Of a stretch of 64,000 nt of DNA, positions 47,989-59,940 are shown piece after piece. How positions within the stretch are numbered: the stretch's first letter is position 1; every line of letters starts with the position of its first letter. The DNA lies in the NCBI GenBank assembly GCA_002794775.1, contig NBAY01000054.1:124001-188000 (forward strand), in the 5' to 3' direction. A program made the position numbers and the translations under genes. The notes beneath the pieces were generated by a model. That model saw only the letters and a list, made by a program, of their open reading frames with translations. It searched no databases and had not been told where the DNA came from. Source of the DNA: Porodaedalea pini. Its lineage: Eukaryota; Basidiomycota; Agaricomycetes; Hymenochaetales; Hymenochaetaceae.

Positions 47989-48216
47989 ATTATGCCCATA
48001 TGGAAATTATTAACTGTAGATAGATCTTTGGACTTAGTATAAATATGCACCCCTTGTCGTAGGTAGAGGACAAGTCAGTTCTACCACAGAGTCTCCCTCA
48101 GATAGGGTAACTAGAGTGCGATCCATCTTAGTTCTCATTAGCCTCATAGCCATTCCATCTTCGTCTTAGCCTCTCATCTCTCAAAAGTGTCTCTTGTCTC
48201 TTGTTCCATAACTCGT

Positions 48217-49068
48217 TGTAGGGGTGCAGACTCTTCTAATCCGAAGGGCGATTCAGGCTACAGCTCGTGATCGACCCAAGGGGGACTGCGGTGACTTGGT
48301 ATACCGAGAGGGACAACCTAAGTAGAGCGAGGTTCGAGATATGAAGACTCGGCGATATGGATACATGCGGGATTCCAGTTGGACCCAAGACTCAGACGGG
48401 TAGAATCGGCACTTGTGGCAGCGGCCGAGGGCGTTCGGTGATTGGGTGATGGAGTTCTGAGAGTCAGTGACAGAGTCGGTGTATACTGTTTTCAGAATGA
48501 GAGTCGGGCGAGTAGTGCGTAGTAATGCATGTAGTAGATTGCGGTCTAGAGGTGGAGAGGGGACTGTCTGTCTCTGTACTTGTCTCGTATCTCCCTGTCT
48601 CTGTCTCTCTATGTCTGTGTATATCTATCTACAAACTACCACGAATTTATACTAAACTGAAGCAGAGAAAGCGGTGCAAGACTCGGCCGAGTTTGTGTGA
48701 ACAGATGTGAAGGTGAGTCGACGATCGGCCTGCGCACATCATGCAGCCGATCGTCGTGGAGTGATGTTATAGTGCCCAACCTGCTCTCTCGTCTCCCACC
48801 ACTGCACACCTGTATCCCACGTCCTTGTCCTACTCGCCTAAATCATTCCACCTGTGCCCACAAGAGTCGGTCGTCCATGTGCTGATCGAGTTCGTGCGAC
48901 ATCCGTCTGTCCGATCGTGTCCATACCAAGAATTAATAATAAAGAGTCGGCCACCGATTATGAATGAATAAATGGTAATGTTCGGCGGCCGGTAAAGGGA
49001 GTCAAAGGAGTAGTGTAATTGAAGGGAGAAAGACTCGGCCGGCGTGTAGGTGATGGTTAATCACTACA
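48217..49068 (-). repeat. Solo LTR-A, reverse, nested in LTR-B
   Basis: 852 bp, reverse complement of 20324-21134, with flanking TCGT (48213-48216, 49069-49072). The interrupted LTR-B sequence rejoins when it is removed. Confidence 0.92.
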
Positions 49069-49422
49069 TCGTACCTCACAGCTTGCAGTAATTGCATCGT
49101 ACCGGTGTTGATTATCCATGCATTCCATCTCTGTACCAGTCAAGTAAGGACCTGACTGGGGTTATCGATCTTAGCCCTCAAAATTGTCACATACTGATGT
49201 GTACTGATGCATGGACTGATCCTACTGCAGTCGACCCCTAACTTCCCAGAGCACGTGATCATTTCCCCAAAAAGACTGCTGATCCCTGACATCCCCAAGT
49301 CAGGATCTATAGCAGACTACATAAGATGAAGCAAATGTTTGCATAAAGAACAAAAGCAAAGTCATGAAACCAAGGAGAGGAATAATTTACCATTGAGCCT
49401 GCTGAGGCATGGCAGTTGCAGG

Positions 49423-50911
49423 CTACAGGTCCACAGGTGCCACAGTGGTGTCAACTTCAAGATTTGTGAAATTGGTTGTCACCATACTGAGCAGTGTTTG
49501 TAGGTTCTTCCCATGGCTCGGGAACTTTGTTGTGGCCTCATCCACCACACGTTTCCAAAGATGTTTCAAAGTTTCATCTGGCAGGGAGCTCAGGTGCGCA
49601 TATGAATTCCTGTCCTTGTGAAGCTCCCAGTCATCTACCAAGATTGCATACAACTGTTTCTGTTGTGCAAGCATAGTGCAAACAAACATAGCATCATTAA
49701 TTTTTCCTTCCAACTCCTTCAAAGTTCCCTCAATTTGCATCGCAGCATGCTGTATGTAGCAAAGCCAGTCCTCCTCGCTCCCCTCTGGAATGTTACCGAC
49801 TTTAACAATCAAACATTGCAGCTTGATGGGTTGTGGGGTATCGCCACGATTTGCATAGACATTTTTGAGCTTGAGAAAGCTGTCACAGATGGTCTCAGTG
49901 ACTACTGCAAATCTGTCTTGTTCGCCCTGAAGTTGTCTCACCTGTTCATGCAGCATTGCCACATAGCCCAGCAGGGTGGCAAGCCAGATGTTGAGTTCAT
50001 CTGCGTCAAATTCCCTATATTGTCTCGTCACTTCTTTGCCCGTTAGTTTACTAGTCCATGTCTTGGTGATGTTATTGCCATTAGCTATTTTTTTCCAGAA
50101 TATCATCCACACTGATGTGTCAAGCTGGTGGTATGCATTGAGTGAGTGATACCATTTGTTCACCCATGGTCTGCTTTCCTTTTCTATTGTGTCCTTGGAT
50201 ATCTCTGCTCTGATAAGTCCTGCACATTCTCTGAGTAATTTGTTTGCGGCCTCCTTTGCAATTGCCATAGCCTCAACTTTTGCCTTTGCCTTTGCCTTTC
50301 TCACAGCTCTCTTTTTAATCAGCACCAATGACTCTGACCCCTGCTCTACTGGAAGCTGTGTGTATTCTGAGGTTGGGGTGTTGCTAGCAGATGCAACTGA
50401 CACACGAGAGCTTGGCAAGACAATGCTCTCTTCAGCTGGCACATTGAATATAGAAGTGTGGAGAGGGCTATACCAGTATCATAGGTAGTCATTGAGGAAA
50501 AAATACATTCCATCATGGAAATGACAGCACCCATAGTCGAGGAGGTGTCAGCACAGTATAGTGTTATGCGCCTCCACTGACTGATGGTAAAATTAATCCT
50601 GGTAAGTTTGCTTATCAATGGCCAAAATAAGGACCTGCTTATGTTCAATATAAGAGCTTGCTCCAGCACATGGATCTGATTTTGCATTGCGGCAGCTCCT
50701 GCATCGTGCGATTCTTTCTGAATGTCCACTGAAGACTGAACATAGTCTAGCTTTTAATCAACTTCCACACAGTTCTCTACCTGCTGCTGCTCCCATTCTG
50801 CCCGCTGCTGCACCACTTCTTCTGCAACTTTCAGTGCAACTTCTTCTGCAACTTTCAGCACAATCCTCTCATCAATCTGTGCAGATAACTCCTCTCGCCA
50901 TGTTTTCATAC
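49423..50911 (-). pseudogene. Unrecognised spliced gene G, 3' part
   Basis: Continues from 57048 after removal of D2. The exon beginning MKTWREELSAQIDERIV (50908 on) is Glu/Val/Gln-rich and coiled-coil-like, with a TAA near 50755 at a Gln position. After an intron near 50520-50480 a long exon (to 49423, about 350 codons) is Lys/Ala-rich at first, then contains a Trp-rich block (RPWVNKWYHSLNAY, WMIFWKKIANGNN, about 50160-50070) and helical sequence to the TAG. I recognise no family. The length, introns and TATA box suggest a genuine host or transposon-borne gene of about 600 residues. It is probably inactive through the D2 insertion and the stop. Confidence 0.5.
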
Positions 50912-51347
50912 TGTTAGGCAGGAGTCCGGGAGACGGCTCAGACTGGGCAGGCCTTGGCTGACTGTCGTCTGGGATGTGCTATACTTGGGCGGGGACTCAG
51001 GACACGCTGTACTCAGGCTAGGTCGTTGTGGAGGTAAAAGGATTAATACAAGTCTAAACTAATACAAGGGGGACAAATCTCACCTAGGTTGTCATAGAGG
51101 TAAGAGGAAAAGCAGAACAAGGAGTTCATGCGATTCCTGAGGCCTCTTATAGCAACGACCATGAGACTATATTATCTAACATTACATAAATGAATGGAAT
51201 GGAATGAATGAAGGTCATGTGTCAGGGAGTGTGGGAAATAATTGAAAAGATGATTAAATATAATGGAAGGGTGTGATTAAAAGAAAGGAATTGATAAAAG
51301 GAAATAAAAGAAAAGGAAAAGGAAAAGGAAAAGGAAAAGTTCTAACA
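50912..51347 (-). repeat. LTR-D of D2, 3' copy
   Basis: 436 bp. It contains an expanded AAAAGG-type microsatellite at about 51310-51338, which is shorter in the 5' LTR. The C9 tract beside it is the polypurine tract. Confidence 0.9.
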
Positions 51348-54300
51348 TTACCCCCCCCTCAAGGTTGGGCGTCCTGACCAACCATGATCATGGTCATCAG
51401 GCTTGGTGTCAACAAAGATCAGACATAGGCATTGTTGAGGGATTTCAAGTTTACGAGGGGTGCCAGGGTGTTTTTGATAGAACTTGGTGATCGCCTCCTT
51501 TGCATTCTCACTGAAGTCTGTCTCAGGCTGCCAAGTCAGTTCATTGTAGCCGACCCACTTGACGAGGTACTGTAGCTTCCCTTGGTGCAGGCACAAGTCT
51601 AGAACCTCCTTGATCTCATACTCCTCCTCATTGTCAACGATGTTGGGTGGTGGCGGTGGTGGTTGTTTCTAGTTCTCGAAGGACGGTTCAATGGTGGGTT
51701 TCAGCAGGGCTTCATTGAAGATGGGGTAGACCTTTCTCCATCACTTTGGGAGCTTGAGCTTGTACACGCTCGCTCTCACCTTGTCGATGACGTCAAATGG
51801 ACCATACCACTTGTTGGCAAGCTTCTTTGTTGGCAAATCCATGCTGATGTTTCACCTGTTGAGGAAGACCTTGTCTCCAGCCTTGTACTCCACTGAAGTT
51901 CCTGCCATCTGGTCATGGTAGCGCTTCATATCCTCCGCTGCCTTGACCAGATTGTCCTTTGCGATGCAATGAGTCTCCTTGATGTGCTTTGCAAATTCTT
52001 CTGCTGACATGTTAGCAGAGGAGGTTCATGTCGTGTCAAAACTTAAAGGATGACATCCTGTATTTGTGTAAAAGGGGGACATCTTAGTCGCCAAGTGTTT
52101 GTGGTTGTTGTATGCAAACTCTGTGAGGGGGAGCCAGTCCTTCCAGTCCAATTGCCGATGGTTAACAAAGAGTTGAAGGTACTGTTTGAGCTCCTGGTTA
52201 ATGTGTTCTGTTTGACTGTCTGTCTGTAGGTGATATGCCATTGATGGGTTGCCTTTGATGTGTAGGAGTTTGTACAGCTCCTTCATCATCGATATGTCAA
52301 ATTGCGTCCCTCGATTGTGGATAATCTTCATTGGGAGGCCATGGAGGCAGAAGACATGGTTGTGGTACAATTGAGCCGTGTCTTCTGCTGACAACTTCAT
52401 TGTTGTCAGGATCATGTGCATCTGTTTTGAGAACCTGTCTACAAAGACGCATATTGCATTATGTCCCTTCGAGTCTGGGAGTTCTCCAATGAGATCGACC
52501 ATGACAATTTCCCAAGGGCCTTCAGGGACCATGTTTGGATGGAGTGGTCTCAACCTCAACATCCTTAGGGCCTTCATTCATTGACAATGATCGCATCCTC
52601 AGACGTATGCTCAGATGTCAGAGAACATGGATGCCTACCAGAAGTCACGATGGACAAGCTCTACCGTCTTCGATGCTCCCAGATGTCCTACCAGTACTGA
52701 GTTGTGACACTCCCACAATATGGCCTCCTTCATTGTCAACGGAACGTATACCTTGCCCTTCATTCACCACAGTCTGTCAACCTCTGTCATACCTGTTGGC
52801 CTCTCTGACTCATCCTGCGCCCTCTGCGCTTCACCCACTCATTCTACCACCTCATCGCATGACATGTGCACCACTCTACAGTTCAGCCACTTCTCCTTGA
52901 TGAACATGACACCGTTGTTGTCATCCTTGCCTTGATTGTAGCCTGCCTTGTGTGACAGCAGGTCTGCCTTGCCCATTGTCTTCCCTGACTTGTGTTTGAG
53001 GTGGAAGTTGAATTCTTCAAGTTCAGTCTGCCAGTGAGCTTGACAATAGCTCAGCTTCTGCACCAACCTGAAGTAGGTGAGGTTGGCATGGTCTGACCAG
53101 ATCTCGATCTTGTGGCAAGCACCAAGGAGGTATTGTTGCCACTCCTTGAGCACTGAAATGATTGCAAGCATCTCCTTGTTGTAGATCTCATAGTTTCATT
53201 CTGCTGGTTGGAGTGCCTACAATCTGTAGGCAATCACCCTCCACTTCCCTTCCTGCTGTTCGGTCTCCCATACCCAGTCCTTTTTGCCCATTAGCAACAT
53301 TAGTGGCTGGACCACCTTGCTGTAGTCTTTGATGAAGCACCACAGCCAGTTACCCATGCTGAGGAACTGTTGGAGCTCCTTAACATTTCATGGGATGGGC
53401 CAGTTTGCAATCACCTCTGTCTTTGCTGGGTCCACCTTGATCTTGCTGTTGCCAATGATGTGACCAAGATACTTGATGACCTTAGTGTTGAACTCATACT
53501 TCTCGGGCTTCAGGTATAGGCCGTTCTCTCAAAGGATTTGAAGAACGTGCCTCGACATTTTGATATGTTCCTCGAGTGTTTCTGAGAGAATCAGGATGTC
53601 ATCAAGGTACACAATGATCATGTTTGTGTAGATCAGGTCCTTGAAGATGTGATTGATGAAGGCCTGGAATGTTGCTGGCGCATTGCAGAGACCAAAGAAC
53701 ATCACCATTGGCTCGAAGAGACCCATGTTCATATGGAAAGCCACCTTCCACTTGTCACCCTCGCAGATCTGGATGTTATAGTATCCCCAGCAAAGGTCAA
53801 GCTTGGTGATGTACTTTGCCTTCTTGACCTTGTCGATGAGTTTGTTGATGAGGGGGAGGGGGTACTTGTTCTTGATCGTACTGTTGTTGAGCTTACAATA
53901 GTCTTAGATTGGGCATAGCAATTTGTCAGCCTTCTTAATGAAGAAGAAGGGCGACGCCATGGGCAAGATCAACCGTTGAATGCAACCAGACTTCAAGTTC
54001 TCATCGAGGAAGTCCTTGAGTGACTGCTGCTCTGTTGGCATGAGTGGGTAGATCTTGCAGTCACTAGGTTTGAAGTCAGGTTTCAGATCGATGATGTGGT
54101 CCCAAGGTCGATGTTCTGGCAGCATTTAGAAGCCTTTCTCATTGAAAATGTTGCAAAGTCATCGAGGTATGCAGGCCAGGACACCTTGTCCATTCGCACC
54201 TCTCTCACTCTCCTCATCTCTTCCACAACTTCCTTCTCGATCGCGCACTCCTCTGGACAGTGGGTGAATTCAATCAAACCTGTCTTCCAGTTGACCTCCA

Positions 54301-54810
54301 GGTTGTGATGTCACAGCCAGTCATAGCCCAGGAATATGTTTGACGATGCCAGGGATGTTACCGCAAGGACTATCCTCTCCTTGTGATGCCCAATCATTAA
54401 TTTGACATCGACATATTCCTTGATCAAGCCAGCCTCATTGTGCATGCCGTCCACATTAAGCATTGCGAGGGGCCTGATATAGCGCTTGGTCTCTAGCCCG
54501 TACCATTTGATGAACCCTATGTCGATACACAATCCTGTGCACCCTGAATCCATGAGGGCATGCACATCTACCTCTCTCACTTCACCTGCTACACTGTGTC
54601 CGACGTTCAAGAGGAGGTCCAGCTGGCATCCACCAGTTCCCCTCATGAATAGCTGCTCGTACTCGTCATTTTCATTCACACCGGTGGGGACTTCATAATC
54701 AGAAAAGTCATTGACGTTGTTTGCATCTAGGTATTGTACAGATAGTTGACTATATTTTAGCAAATCCGGATTTGAAGTCCCTTGTTCTTCTCGGTCAGTC
54801 ACCCCGATGG
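51348..54810 (-). pseudogene. D2 Pol, heavily degenerate
   Basis: Pieces in order: protease DSGCTGLCID near 54552-54523; RT pieces 54125-53529 with YLDDILIL (about 53612-53589) intact; RNase H 53171-52970; integrase with HNRGTQFDI near 52320-52290; chromodomain part GKLQYLVKWVGYNELTWQ near 51585-51530. Many TGA, TAA and TAG codons and indels, plus an internal deletion. Confidence 0.88.
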
Positions 54811-55956
54811 CTACGCCTGACCACTCACAAAACCCTGTGAGTCAATGACCTCTTTGTTGTTGTCTTCCTCCTCCACATATTCCTTCACCGTCAACCTTTG
54901 AGTGTCTACGACTTCCTCAAATGCTGATTCCTTCATCACACTGAGTTTGTTGGCAAGGAGGTGACACTTACCTGGTGCCATCAACTCTAACATGCACTGG
55001 ATGATTGGCTTCCCCTGTGGGCACTTGTCCTTAAAGTGACCCTCTTGGCCACAGAGCCAGCACATCCAACATCATCGTGCCTTGTTCATCGAGACATCCA
55101 TCGGTTGACCCGTACCTCCAAAGGTGATGCCTGTCACATCGCATTTGTCAACAGGAGGGGCCGCAAACTGATGGTGAGCAGGCAGCACTTGTTGTTGTGG
55201 GTGCTGAAGGGATGGTAGTGCATGACCTTGCTGGATTGCTTAGATCTGTTGTTCACCCTGGTTGATCTCGATGGCTTTCTTCTTCCAATCGTTGTGCATC
55301 ATCAGGACTGGTGTCGACCTCAACACACCACAGACTACCTCAATGTTCATTGCACACTTCAGACAGTCACAGATGATGTTGTTGTCCTTCAGATCTGCCC
55401 TCGTGATGACCATGTCAAGTTTCTAGAAGAACTCATCAGCTGTGAGGTCCTTCTGAACCTTGGTCTGGAATTCCACCAGTGCCTTCTCCTTTCAGTTCAG
55501 ATCATTGAACAAGGCATCCAGTCGTTCCTGGAACCTGGTCCAGCTATCTGTGAAACTCATGACGCCTGCGGTCGTGAACTCCTTGACGTAGTTTTGTGCC
55601 CATGTCAACACATTGCCACCCTTGAGATAGGAGAGGGCAACGTAAATCTTGCTCGATGACAAGGGATACCTTGTAGGATTTGCCAAGATGAAAAGAGTGA
55701 CTTCATGTCTGAAGTTGAGGTAATCATTGCCACCAGCAGATTTGTGTGGTCGGGCGATGTCAATAGAGGGGGCTGGAGCATTGGCTGGGGTGGCGGGGGC
55801 TGGGGCATTGTTCACTTGATGAGTGAAGGTGCCTGCAATGATCACTGCAATCTGCTCCAGCTGTTGTACGCTGAAACCTCCCATCAACATTGCTGGTACA
55901 GGCATGTGCAACAGGTGTTCAGGGGGAGTCAGTGATGATGAGTCTCTATGGGGCAT
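54811..55956 (-). pseudogene. D2 Gag
   Basis: MLMGGFSVQQLEQIAVII start near 55893, capsid block KIYVALSYLKGGNVLTWAQNYV about 55652-55590, zinc knuckle CWLCGQEGHFKDKC (about 55062-55021), TAG at 54811. Several stops. TTTT at 54829-54832, 15 nt before the stop. Confidence 0.87.
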
Positions 55957-56216
55957 ACAATAGCCTCCTGGTTCACTAGGGAGGACAACTGATGATGTCG
56001 AGACTGTAGGAGATGATGGTGCACAAGGAGGTCGAGGTGCCCACCAAGTTTGTCTGCCTTGTTTGTCGGTCGAGTACCAAGTGTGTCTAATGTCACTCCA
56101 TCAGATATTATGGGTGACGTGATTTCTATTGTCTGCTACATACAAGTGTCATTCATCATCATAGTGCAAAGAAGAGAGAAGAGCCCATTGTTGTTCCTCG
56201 GTGAGATTTATCTTGA

Positions 56217-56474
56217 CTAAACCAGAGGGGGGACAGGAATGGGCTGGTTGTCCAGATGAATGTTATGCTGACGAAGGACAGGTTCATCGGTGAATTTGAT
56301 GACCAGGCAGAAGGAGATGGCCAAGATAACAATCAACAACAACATTGACAACTGCATGCAATGCATTAACCATGTCCAAGTCAGATGGCTCCTCCACCAA
56401 AGGGAGATGCAGAGTGCCAGGGTCAGGAAAAGTCGGTTGAGGGGCTTTATGTAATACATGAACATCCAAGACAT
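56217..56474 (-). CDS. D2 ORF0
   Basis: 85 codons, MYYIKPLNRLFLTLALCISLWWRSHLTW... ending QPIPVPPLV. Homologous to D1 ORF0 and still open in this otherwise decayed copy. Gag homology (VKINLTEEQ) starts in the -1 frame at its stop. Confidence 0.5.
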   Translation of the reverse strand: MSWMFMYYIKPLNRLFLTLALCISLWWRSHLTWTWLMHCMQLSMLLLIVILAISFCLVIKFTDEPVLRQHNIHLDNQPIPVPPLV

Positions 56475-56600
56475 CTGGGCAGGGTTGAGGGTTGTCGTTT
56501 GGGGGTTTTACACATTAAGTCCATCAAGGGGAGCACTCCTCTAGACCGAGTGAAGGTGAGTCGACAGCAACAACGTACACTAGGGATGAGCCTGGGTGGG

Positions 56601-57042
56601 GTTCTGCTTTTATGTTAGGTGGGAGTCCAGGAGATGGCTTGGACTGGGCAGGCTTCGGCTGACTGTCGTCTGGGACATGCTATACTCAAGCGAGGACTTA
56701 TGACATGCTGTACTCAGGCTAGGTCGTTGCAGAGGTAAGAGGATTAATATAAGTCTAAACTAATACAAGGGGGACAAGTCTCACCTAGGTCATCGTGGAG
56801 GTAAGAGGAAAAGCAGAACAAGGAGTTCATGTGATTCCTGAGGCCTCTTATAGTGATGACCATGAGACTATATTACCTAACATTATATAAATGAACAGAA
56901 TGGAACAAATGAAGGTCATGTGTCAGGGAGTGTGGAAAATGATTGAAAAGATGATTAAATATAATGGAAGGGTGCGATTAAAAGAAAGGAATTGATAAAA
57001 GGAAATAAAAGAAAAGGAAAAGGAAAAGTTCGAGTTCTAACA
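56601..57042 (-). repeat. LTR-D of D2, 5' copy, with primer site
   Basis: LTR 56613-57042 (430 bp). The primer site AAAAGCAGAAC lies at 56611-56601 on the minus strand and its exact complement inside the LTR at 56819-56809. Confidence 0.9.
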
Positions 57043-57047
57043 CATAC

Positions 57048-57469
57048 CCTGCTTTTGCTTCCTCCCTGCTGCCAGCCACTGTCCAGTGCAGGTCTCTTTC
57101 TCACCTTGAATTTCTAAGGATTTGCCTTTTTCTTTTGATGAGGTGGCTTCAGCCACCACCATCTTTGCCATCGTCTGGATAAAGATCTCTGCAGAAGCTG
57201 CAAACCAAAGATAAATTGAAAGGGGTGAAAAAGAAAGCGACTTGCTCTGACTTACTGTTTGATGTTAACGATTCAAAGAGATCATGGGATGCTGACCCAC
57301 TTGTGCTGCTACTTAGCTGGTCCTCTTCCTCCTTATGGCTCTCCATGTTGTGATCGAGATCTAGTGTGGTGCAACAAGAGGATATGTCTGAGACAATGCA
57401 ACTGCATGGCATGAGTGATGAGATGGGACAACACGGGTGTGAGCTTACATATATCTCAGCCATTGTCAT
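57048..57469 (-). pseudogene. Unrecognised spliced gene G, 5' part
   Basis: ATG 57469 starts a Cys/Ser/Asp-rich exon to about 57257 (SSCCTTLDLDHNMESHKEEE). A 56-nt intron with GTAAGT donor and TTTGCAG acceptor joins in frame to SAEIFIQTMAKMVVAEATS and continues to the D2 insertion at 57047. The reading frame continues at 50911. TATATAA lies about 95 bp upstream. A plus-strand gene H starts 172 bp away in the opposite direction. Confidence 0.55.
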
Positions 57470-57562
57470 GTGGACTGATCTCTATCTGGTGGGCCCCCAA
57501 CACCTTACTGTACAGCTGAGATGAAGAAGTGTGCTAGGACTTGCCTTTTACAGTTTCTGACC

Positions 57563-57569
57563 TTATATA
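57563..57569 (-). promoter_or_regulatory. TATA box of gene G
   Basis: TATATAA on the minus strand, 94 bp upstream of ATG 57469, inside the 171-bp divergent promoter shared with gene H. Confidence 0.55.
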
Positions 57570-57640
57570 CCCAGAGCACTAGCCGAATGCCATAATCTAA
57601 GCATTGCATATTCACTTTTCCACATGGATTTTTTTCTCTT

Positions 57641-57716
57641 ATGCCTCCTCAATGTACCAAAATCCCCTCCAAAAAGGCCAAAGTGGCTGAGGAAGCCAAG
57701 GCTATCAAAAATGCAC
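57641..57716 (+). pseudogene. Gene H, first coding segment
   Basis: ATG 57641: MPPQCTKIPSKKAKVAEEAK, basic and nuclear-protein-like. Cut by the solo LTR-B after 25 codons; continues at 58650. Confidence 0.5.
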
Positions 57717-58649
57717 TGTAGATCCTGACTTAGGGGTGTCTGGGATCAACGGTCCTTTTGGGGACGTGATCGCGTTGCTCTGGGAGGTTAGGGGTAGACT
57801 GCGGTGAGATCACTCGATGTACCAGTACACGTCGGTACGCTTCGGTATGCGCCGGTACGTGTTGATATCGAGAACAAAGGTCGGGAACTCCTGTTGCATC
57901 TGTGGTTTGACCGGTACGGAGTCAGTGTGCGTGGGTAATCAACACCGGTATGATGTGATCACGATGAGCGACGAGGTTCGAGTTACAAAGTATGAGACGA
58001 GAGACGGTTTCAAGAGACGAGATGCTAAGATGAAGACGGAATGACTACACGATTACGAGAACTAAGACGGATCGCACTCAAGTTACCCTATCTGAGGGAG
58101 ACTCTGCGGTAGAACTGACTTGTCCTCTACCTACGACACGGGGTGCATATTTATACTAAGTCCAAAGATCTATCTACAGTTAATAATTTCCATACGGGCA
58201 TACTGTGCATATCAGTCAAAACATAGAGAGTCGAAAGGAAAAGTCATAGGTCATAGAGGCGCACATAGAGTGCATAGAAATCAGAAGAACATAGGAAAAA
58301 CATAAATCATAATGAGGAAAAACGTCCGCTTCACGTCCGATCACACCGGTGCTCCACCGGAACTCAGATCGTCCAATTGGTACGTGGCTCCCGTCGTCGG
58401 ACAGCAGTCCGGTACGCGTCTTGGCTGTATGCTCCATGTGACCGCATCCCTAATCATCGAGATAAGATCTCCGGTACGTTCCGGTATGCTTTCGGAGGTG
58501 TCGGAACATGCTGATGATGTGATCGCAAGGTTCTGATTCGAGACTGGACCGATCGGGTTGAGTCCGGTACTGATCGGTATGTGTCGGAACCAGTTCTTGA
58601 ATGCTTCTGGAGTGATCGGCGGTGATGGGATGATCAGCACGGCTCTACA
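57717..58649 (+). repeat. Solo LTR-B in gene H
   Basis: 933 bp, TGTAG...CTACA. Flanks GCAC (57713-57716) and GCGC (58650-58653) differ only by a CpG to CpA change. It has the same 10-bp periodic CGGTAC array (57822-57868). Confidence 0.92.
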
Positions 58650-59072
58650 GCGCCCAAGTGTCCCCATGGCCAACCAAGAAAGATCGCAGAAGCAGCCGCA
58701 AGCCCCAAAGCAAAACTAGACATTTGCAAGTCCCCACGAACCCCTACATCTCGAATGCCTTTCAATTTGAATGCTAAACCAACCAGGAGGCCACTGAAAA
58801 AGCATGCCAGAAAGGTGACTTGGATGTCTTGAGAATCTATGCTTACCTGTACTGACATTCTGCTTTTACTCTCTTCCTTTGGAACTGTCACAAACAGGAT
58901 TACAACAGTGATGATGACATCAATGTCAATCCAGCTGCTGTAGCAGAAATCTCAGTCCTTGATGTGGCACGAGCTGGGGGTTATAATGGCCCTGCTGATG
59001 AAACTCTACAGTTAGACAGTACTTATCAGGAAGTTCCTGACTTCCCATCTGATGGCAGCTTTTTTTTGCTGG
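58650..59072 (+). pseudogene. Gene H, continuation
   Basis: In frame after the LTR: PKCPHGQPRKIAEAAASPKAK, Pro/Lys/Arg-rich to about 58817. A likely intron (about 58818-58896, CACAAACAG acceptor) is followed by an acidic exon DYNSDDDINVNPAAVAEISV to 59072, ending at a GTAAGA donor. D3 is inserted 44 bp into the following intron, so the 3' exons must lie beyond the window or be lost. The basic start plus acidic middle is reminiscent of a nuclear protein; no family recognised. Confidence 0.45.
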
Positions 59073-59116
59073 GTAAGAGATATTTTTACATCATAAACAT
59101 GGTCTTACATGTATAT

Positions 59117-59538
59117 TGTTAGGACTTGAACTTTCACCTTTTCTTTTATTTTCCTTTTTACCATTTCTTTTCTTTTAATCGCTCCTTTCCATTATATTTA
59201 ACCTTCTTTCATAATCATTTCCCATGCTTATGTCATACACGATCATTCCCACACTCACTTAGTACGACCCAACCTTCATTTGTTCCATTCCTAGTTATGT
59301 AAACTATACAGTACTTAGATAATACAATCCCACGGATGACACTATATAGAGGAAGGTGGAATCGCAGAAGCCCCCTGTTCTGCTTTTCCTCTTACCTCCA
59401 CGTCGTCCAGTCTGAGTAAACCTGCTGCCCAAACTTCGCGTTTGAGATACAGCCCGTCCCAGACAACGTCTGCGTCACCGTCAGGTGCCACACATTGAGG
59501 TTGCCTAGTCTGAGTTCCACCCAGACTTCCACCTAACA
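59117..59538 (+). repeat. LTR-D of D3, 5' copy
   Basis: 422 bp, lacking the 66-bp segment. TATATAG at 59343, transcript-start motif GTTCTGCTTTT at 59377-59387, primer site AAAAGCAGAAC at 59540-59550. Confidence 0.9.
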
Positions 59539-59689
59539 TAAAAGCAGAACCCCACCCAGGCTCATCCCCAGCGTACGTCGTCGCTGTCGACTCACCTTCA
59601 CTCAGTCTAGAGGAGCGCTCCCCTCGACAGACTTGACATGTAAACCCCCTAAACAACAACCCTCAACCCTGCCCGGACGTTTTCGGACG

Positions 59690-59940
59690 TTCGTGTATTA
59701 TGTAAACTTCACAACTGACTTTTCCTGACCCTGGCTCTCTGCATCTCCCTTTGGTGGAGGAGCCACTTAACCTGGACGTGGGTGACATTACGTGTACAGT
59801 CGTCAACGTCATTGTCGATTGTTATCACTGCCGCATCCTTCCGTCTCATTATCAACCTTGCCGACGAACCCATTCAATGTTGGCATAACCCCAGATCAAA
59901 TGCACAACCGATCCCTGTTCCCCCGCCATCATCAACATAG
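59690..59940 (+). pseudogene. D3 ORF0
   Basis: FLTLALCISLWWRSHLTWTW and a conserved end NAQPIPVPPPSST before TAG 59938. A one-base deletion near the start and a TGA at an Arg position remove the N-terminus. Otherwise colinear with D1 and D2. Confidence 0.5.

Larger units (their letters stand above)
46135..49311 (-). repeat. Reverse LTR-B, interrupted by element F and by LTR-A
   Basis: Reverse complement of the LTR-B at 57717-58649, more diverged. It starts TGTAGAGCC and ends GATCTATA (C to T in the terminal CA). Flanks GTGG and GCAG would both derive from GCGG by CpG decay. Inserts: 46564-47988 and 48217-49068. This is the oldest-looking LTR-B here. Confidence 0.85.
50912..57042 (-). mobile_element. 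Element D2: Ty3/gypsy chromovirus, minus strand, decayed
   Basis: LTRs 50912-51347 and 56613-57042, flanked by CATAC (50907-50911, 57043-57047), inside an exon of gene G. It has the same layout as D1 but many more stops and indels, including loss of part of the RNase H region near 53250-53280. Both LTRs have the 66-bp segment. Confidence 0.92.
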
